DNA of 64,000 nt from Candidozyma auris (Eukaryota; Ascomycota; Pichiomycetes; Serinales; Metschnikowiaceae). A model generated the notes under the pieces. The model was not told where the DNA came from. It did no database searches and saw nothing but the letters and a program-made list of their open reading frames with translations. Shown here piece by piece: positions 60,006 through 64,000 of the stretch. The stretch is taken from the NCBI RefSeq assembly GCF_003013715.1, contig NC_072817.1:806001-870000 (forward strand). The letters are read 5' to 3'. The first letter of the stretch is position 1, and each line of letters begins with the position of its first letter. A program made the translations under genes and the position numbers.

Positions 60006-61601
60006 ATGATTAAGGACTTGATCTTCGAACGCATCAGTAAATGTCCCAAGCCTGATGGTGTTCAGTATACCTATGGTACTGCAGGCTTCAGAATGAAGGC
60101 GGACTTGTTGGATTACGTCAATTACACCGTAGGGATCTTAGCCCTGTTGAGATCCAAGTTCTTGCAAGGACAGGCTGTGGGAGTGATGATCACTGCTTCT
60201 CACAACCCTCCAGCGGACAATGGTGTGAAAGTTGTAGATCCAATGGGCAACATGTTGGAAGCATCGTGGGAGAAGTACGCTACTGACTTGGCCAATGCTG
60301 ATCACTCAAAATTGGCGGATGCCGTGGAGAAATTGGTAAGAGAATTGTCAATCGATTTGAAGATTCCTGCTAAAGTCTTGATCGCCAGAGACTCGCGTGA
60401 GTCTTCTCCTCGTTTGTCCGATGCTACCATTGCAGGTGTCGAGTCGATTCCAGAGTCGTCTTTTCTTGACTTTGGTTTGTTCACAACGCCTCAATTGCAT
60501 TATGTCACACGTGCTACCAACGATCCTTCGTTCGGTCAGGTTCTGGAGCAAGGATATTATCAGAAAATGGCAGACGCATTTAAAGAGATCTTCAGGCATG
60601 GTGCGAATGACAAGGTAGAGGTGACGGTTGACTCTGCAAATGGTGTAGGTGCCCCAAAGGTGAGGGATCTCTTTGAGAAATACTTGAGCGACGAAATTAC
60701 TTATTCGTTTGTCAACAGCGCTTACGATAAGCCTGACTTGTTGAATGTCGAGTGCGGTGCTGATTTCGTCAAAACTAACCAGAGACTTCCAAAGAATGTC
60801 ACCCCAAAACCGGGTAAATTGTACGCGTCTTTTGATGGTGATGCTGACAGATTAATTCACTACTACGAGACTGAGGATGGGACTTTCAAATTGTTGGATG
60901 GTGACAAGATTGCCACTCTTATTGCCTTGTTCTTGCAAAGATTGTTGTCTAAGGTGGACACTTCAAAGCTCCACTTGGATATTGCGGTGATCCAAACGGC
61001 GTACGCCAATGGATCTGCAACTAAGTACGTGAGTGATGTGTTGAAGTTACCGGTTCGTTGCACTCCTACTGGTGTAAAGCATTTGCATCATGAAGCTGAA
61101 AAGTACGACATTGGTGTTTACTTTGAGGCCAATGGCCACGGTACTGTGATTTTTTCAAGGGAAGCAGAGCTGAAAATCTTTACCTATGAAGCTAGCTCAC
61201 CTGAGGAATCGGAGGCCGTGAAGGTACTTCAGCAGTTCACCAAGTTGATCAACCAAACGGTGGGTGATGCCATTTCTGATTTGTTGACAGTGTTGGCTGT
61301 ACTCCACTACTTGAAATTGTCACCAGAGCAATGGGACCATGAGTATACTGACTTGCCTAATAAGTTGGTGAAGGTGATTGTGCCTGACAGAACGTTGTTC
61401 AAGACTACAAACGCTGAAAGGACGTTGGTGGAACCCGCGGGCATGCAAGATAAGATTGATGAGATAGTGTCTAAATACGCAGACGGAAGATCGTTTGTGA
61501 GAGCTTCGGGAACTGAAGATGCTGTGAGAGTGTATGCTGAAGCTGCCACCAAAGAGGAGGCCCAACAATTGAGCGACGAGGTGTCAGCCTTACTAAAATG
61601 A
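60006..61601 (+). CDS. PCM1: Phosphoacetylglucosamine mutase
   Basis: 531 aa (AGM1/PCM1; S. cerevisiae 557, C. albicans Agm1 544). It converts N-acetylglucosamine-6-phosphate to the 1-phosphate on the way to UDP-GlcNAc, used for chitin, N-glycans and GPI anchors. Motifs in order: YGTAGFRMKADLLD near the start, the phosphoserine loop MITASHNPPADNGVK with Ser65, metal-binding FDGDADRLIHY (about 277-287), a sugar-binding EANGHGTV (about 376), and the phosphate-binding FVRASGTEDAVRVYAEA near the C-terminus. A poly-T tract lies directly before the ATG. Confidence 0.96.
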   Translation: MIKDLIFERISKCPKPDGVQYTYGTAGFRMKADLLDYVNYTVGILALLRSKFLQGQAVGVMITASHNPPADNGVKVVDPMGNMLEASWEKYATDLANADHSKLADAVEKLVRELSIDLKIPAKVLIARDSRESSPRLSDATIAGVESIPESSFLDFGLFTTPQLHYVTRATNDPSFGQVLEQGYYQKMADAFKEIFRHGANDKVEVTVDSANGVGAPKVRDLFEKYLSDEITYSFVNSAYDKPDLLNVECGADFVKTNQRLPKNVTPKPGKLYASFDGDADRLIHYYETEDGTFKLLDGDKIATLIALFLQRLLSKVDTSKLHLDIAVIQTAYANGSATKYVSDVLKLPVRCTPTGVKHLHHEAEKYDIGVYFEANGHGTVIFSREAELKIFTYEASSPEESEAVKVLQQFTKLINQTVGDAISDLLTVLAVLHYLKLSPEQWDHEYTDLPNKLVKVIVPDRTLFKTTNAERTLVEPAGMQDKIDEIVSKYADGRSFVRASGTEDAVRVYAEAATKEEAQQLSDEVSALLK

Positions 61602-61657
61602 CTGTGTAAAACCAAATTATGAATGCACGGCGATGAACGTTGGAGGTAATTGATTCG

Positions 61658-62335
61658 CTAATTACGCTTGAACTCGCCAGGAGTGACAAGCTTTCTCCCC
61701 AACGACCATAGACCTTTCTTCTTTCTTTTCGCCTTGGCCTCTAGTTTTCTATACCAAGCTTCGTTGTCACCAAACTCGGCCCCATACTTGGCTTCGTAGA
61801 CCAAACCAAGACCCTGTCGAAGCATCTCGGCACTGACGTCTTTCCTTCCGGTCCACTTCCACACCTGGGCTCTAGCAACAACACGCTTGTACTGATCTAT
61901 AGAGTATGGAGTGATGGTGACGCTACGGCCAAGCAAGAAATCTTTAAGCCATTCTAGCGCCTCCTTGGAGTAAGGCTGAGCAGGTTTTCCAAAATGAGCG
62001 TTTTCTGGAGCATCGACTCCACAGAGCCTTATCATTAGGGTTTCATTTTTCAACACCAGAGGTTTAGTCGGGATCTTGCGGAGCCACCCCCAACCTAGCA
62101 AAACTCCTCCTGGTGTATGGTAAAACTTGAAGTTGTCTCCATCCCCCACTCTTGTCACTTTTCCGTACAACTTGCGTTTTCCCTCGAGAATGTTATGGCT
62201 CAAGTCAAGATAGCTTCTTACTCGGCGAACGTAGCGAGAGTAGAATCTGTACGAGAGAGCTGCGGTGGCCGTGGCGCCTGCAGACATGAAGAGCACCTTT
62301 GGGTGCAACAACGACACCTCGTCTTGTTTCCCCAT
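61658..62335 (-). CDS. LCL3: Lcl3, membrane-anchored staphylococcal-nuclease-like protein
   Basis: 225 aa. Lcl3 is a fungal mitochondrial or ER protein with a nuclease-like domain; its role is not well known (named for long chronological lifespan). A hydrophobic segment near 17-31 ([17 protein letters not shown]) anchors it. The SNase fold covers about 55-215: [40 protein letters not shown] and [20 protein letters not shown], with the catalytic-type Arg and Asp/Glu residues present. The gene converges on PCM1 with 56 bp between stops. A perfect E-box lies 61 bp upstream. Confidence 0.92.
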   Translation of the reverse strand: MGKQDEVSLLHPKVLFMSAGATATAALSYRFYSRYVRRVRSYLDLSHNILEGKRKLYGKVTRVGDGDNFKFYHTPGGVLLGWGWLRKIPTKPLVLKNETLMIRLCGVDAPENAHFGKPAQPYSKEALEWLKDFLLGRSVTITPYSIDQYKRVVARAQVWKWTGRKDVSAEMLRQGLGLVYEAKYGAEFGDNEAWYRKLEAKAKRKKKGLWSLGRKLVTPGEFKRN

Positions 62336-62395
62336 GGGCGGTAGAAAGAGAGATCAAGATGGGAACGAAAGAGGTAACGGTCAACAGCATTGTGG

Positions 62396-62403
62396 TCACG
62401 TGA
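62396..62403. promoter_or_regulatory. Cbf1-type E-box upstream of LCL3
   Basis: Palindrome TCACGTGA, 61 bp before the LCL3 ATG. In Candida, Cbf1 also controls respiratory and sulphur genes, so a site before a mitochondrial gene is plausible. Confidence 0.45.
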
Positions 62404-62742
62404 TATGATATGAAAATGGCAAGCTCTTGGTTCGACTGAACAACGGCTGAAGCAAACAGGAAGAATATAGCTTTGGCATTTGATGAACTTGGCAGTCTTG
62501 ACTTGTTTTGGATACCCGGTGTGGTGTTTTGGGACGATGGATGTCATATTGGTGTAAATGTGTGAGGGAAGTGAGAGAAAATATAGATGTCGAAGGGTAG
62601 CAAATCGGGAGATGCCTGGGCTGGTAGGAGTCAATTTCGATATTAAAAAGAGTTTTTCTAAAGGGTGGAAAATAACTTAGGCTTAGCAAGTTTGTGTGTT
62701 AACTATATATATTCAATAGAAGGTTCAGTAGAAGGTTTCATT

Positions 62743-62753
62743 TTTCGCAGCCA
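62743..62753 (+). promoter_or_regulatory. Copy 13 of TTTCGCAGCCA word
   Basis: Context ATTTTTCGCAGCCATAC, 408 bp upstream of LCL3 and about 1 kb upstream of the last gene. Confidence 0.6.
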
Positions 62754-62883
62754 TACCGCTCGAAGCGGAATACACTGAGAATGTAGAGTTCAAGAGCAGT
62801 TTCGGCTTGGTAGTCGAGTTGTATAGAATCAAGTGTTTTATGAGTGAAGTTGTGATCCAGCACAGTCCGAGAGAGGGTAAAAG

Positions 62884-62902
62884 AAAAAAAAAAAAAAAAA
62901 AA
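62884..62902. repeat. Poly-A tract, 19 bases
   Basis: Uninterrupted run of A in the LCL3/EAF-like intergenic region. Confidence 0.9.
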
Positions 62903-63784
62903 CTCGTATTTCTGAGCCAATTACTCTTTCAGGCCTTAGAGAGATTACTGTTCTTTTGAGAAGTGGTCCACGTCACATTGCCGCTCCCAGCCAAAGCACC
63001 TAAACCAAGTCACGTTATCGATCAGACTACTTACTCTTTTTATTACTATGTTCATTGAAGCTGAAACTCAATCGTACTTGATCAATGTCCCTATCTTTAG
63101 GAATAGTTCATAGCAGATGTAGTTCCATGCAAAGCAAATGACATAAACTGCCGAAAAGAGTTTTCGAAATTTCTCAGTAGATCTTTGAAATGCTTCATTT
63201 TATTCCCTTCTCGATCTGACATTTGGAGGAAGGCTTTGTAAACCATCCCCGGCCACTTCTATGGAATAGAGAGACAGACCAACTAGACCTTACTGACAGA
63301 CCCGAAATAGACACGTACAAATCAAGCAATAGCATTTAAGCAGCAACACCAAATTACAAAACCCTAGCAAGAATACGAGTCTAATATCCTCAGATCAAGC
63401 GCAGTCTCATTTCAACTCTTTCTTAATGCGCTTCGTCATACAATTCAATTTTGCACCCATTTACATCGGCCCCATGTCCCACCAGTAGCAGAAAAAAACC
63501 GCCAAGATCGGAGCCAATCCCAGTCCAATTTTCAATTATCAACCATTTTTCCCTTTACCCACCTTTGCCCACACATTTTATTTCCCCCACTCATATCGAC
63601 TCCTTCTGGATCCCGCACTGGGCCGCGATCACTAACCGAGCATACCACTTCATACTCACTATATACCACTGCCGCTCACGGCTACATACTACTCACTACT
63701 CCCACAACAACCCACCCAACAACTGCCACACGACAACCACCAATCATCAACTTTGTCTCACCAACATAAACATCTAAAAAAGAA

Positions 63785-64000
63785 ATGCTACCTGATGGGG
63801 AGTACGAGATCGACTTGCTGGTATTAGGGCTGGATCAGTCTGCCTCTGCCACACCCATGGCGCTTCGATACGGCTTTGTGCCTGACTCCATGAGCCAAAG
63901 CGCACCTTTAAAGCTTTACAGAGACGAGACAACTTGTGTGCTCGAGGCACAGTCGACATCTCGCAAGGCAGCGTCTTCAGTGATCTTCGAGGGTGTACAG
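63785..64000 (+). CDS. N-terminus of an EAF-like elongation factor (cut by window end)
   Basis: 72 codons from ATG 63785, running off the window. The start MLPDGEYEIDLLVLGLDQ, then LRYGFVPDSMSQSAPLKLYR and SVIFEGVQ follow the pattern of the EAF N-terminal domain (DGEY..., RYxFxP, ...VxFxG), found in ELL-associated factors that stimulate RNA polymerase II elongation. S. pombe has such a factor; S. cerevisiae has no obvious one. The call is from pattern only, and the remaining part is needed to confirm. The C/A-rich leader upstream is typical of a long untranslated region. Confidence 0.5.
   Translation, partial: MLPDGEYEIDLLVLGLDQSASATPMALRYGFVPDSMSQSAPLKLYRDETTCVLEAQSTSRKAASSVIFEGVQ

Larger units (their letters stand above)
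62336..63784. other. Intergenic region, 1.4 kb
   Basis: Divergent region between LCL3 and the EAF-like gene. It carries an E-box, a copy of the recurrent 11-bp word, a 19-A tract and, before 63785, a long C/A-rich leader. No gene accepted. Confidence 0.55.

Overview
This is nuclear chromosome DNA from a budding yeast of the CUG-Ser group (Candida/Clavispora/Metschnikowia relatives). The genes are eukaryotic, almost intronless and single copy, and every recognisable one is a Saccharomycotina protein. The CUG-Ser assignment rests on CTG codons at positions where other yeasts carry small polar residues: two in the RRB1-like gene (48923-48925, 48935-48937) and one in CDC28 (33765-33767). Moderate GC content, compact genes and Pga59/Ccw12-like wall proteins fit a Metschnikowiaceae species, but the species cannot be fixed from the sequence. 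Residue letters quoted here come from standard-code reading, so leucines encoded by CTG are probably serine.

Layout from left to right. 1-12 kb: a Cdc50/Lem3-type flippase subunit, an orphan tail-anchored protein, a CDC15-type mitotic-exit kinase followed after only 21 bp by PEX2, and a convergent WDR62/MABP1-like WD protein. 12-18 kb: SNU66 and a copper P-type ATPase (CRP1/CCC2 type). 18-25 kb: two secreted or cell-wall proteins and MTR10. 26-34 kb: GUK1, a SAT4/HRK1 kinase with a 2.3-kb upstream region, a degenerate gag-like retroelement relic, and CDC28 with a 48-nt intron. 34-43 kb: an orphan tail-anchored protein, an AIF1/AMID-like oxidoreductase, an LGE1-like protein, IFA38, SOM1 and MMS2 (11-nt first exon, 46-nt intron). 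43-52 kb: MAD1, PRP6, RRB1, KEL3. 53-64 kb: a small secreted protein, DIM1, an orphan 478-aa protein, KAR9, a small membrane protein, PCM1/AGM1, LCL3 and the start of an EAF-like gene cut by the window end.

The content is mostly housekeeping: cell cycle and spindle (CDC15, CDC28, MAD1, KAR9), tri-snRNP splicing (SNU66, PRP6), ribosome biogenesis (RRB1, DIM1, with PAC elements upstream) and organelle biogenesis (PEX2, SOM1). Apart from short same-strand gaps the genes are independently spaced, with several divergent promoters and very tight convergent ends.

The most striking unexplained signal is an 11-bp word, TTTCGCAGCCA, present exactly at least 13 times on both strands and, as far as I can see, only between genes. 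Four copies lie in the region upstream of the SAT4/HRK1 kinase and two upstream of CDC28. I do not recognise the factor that would read it.
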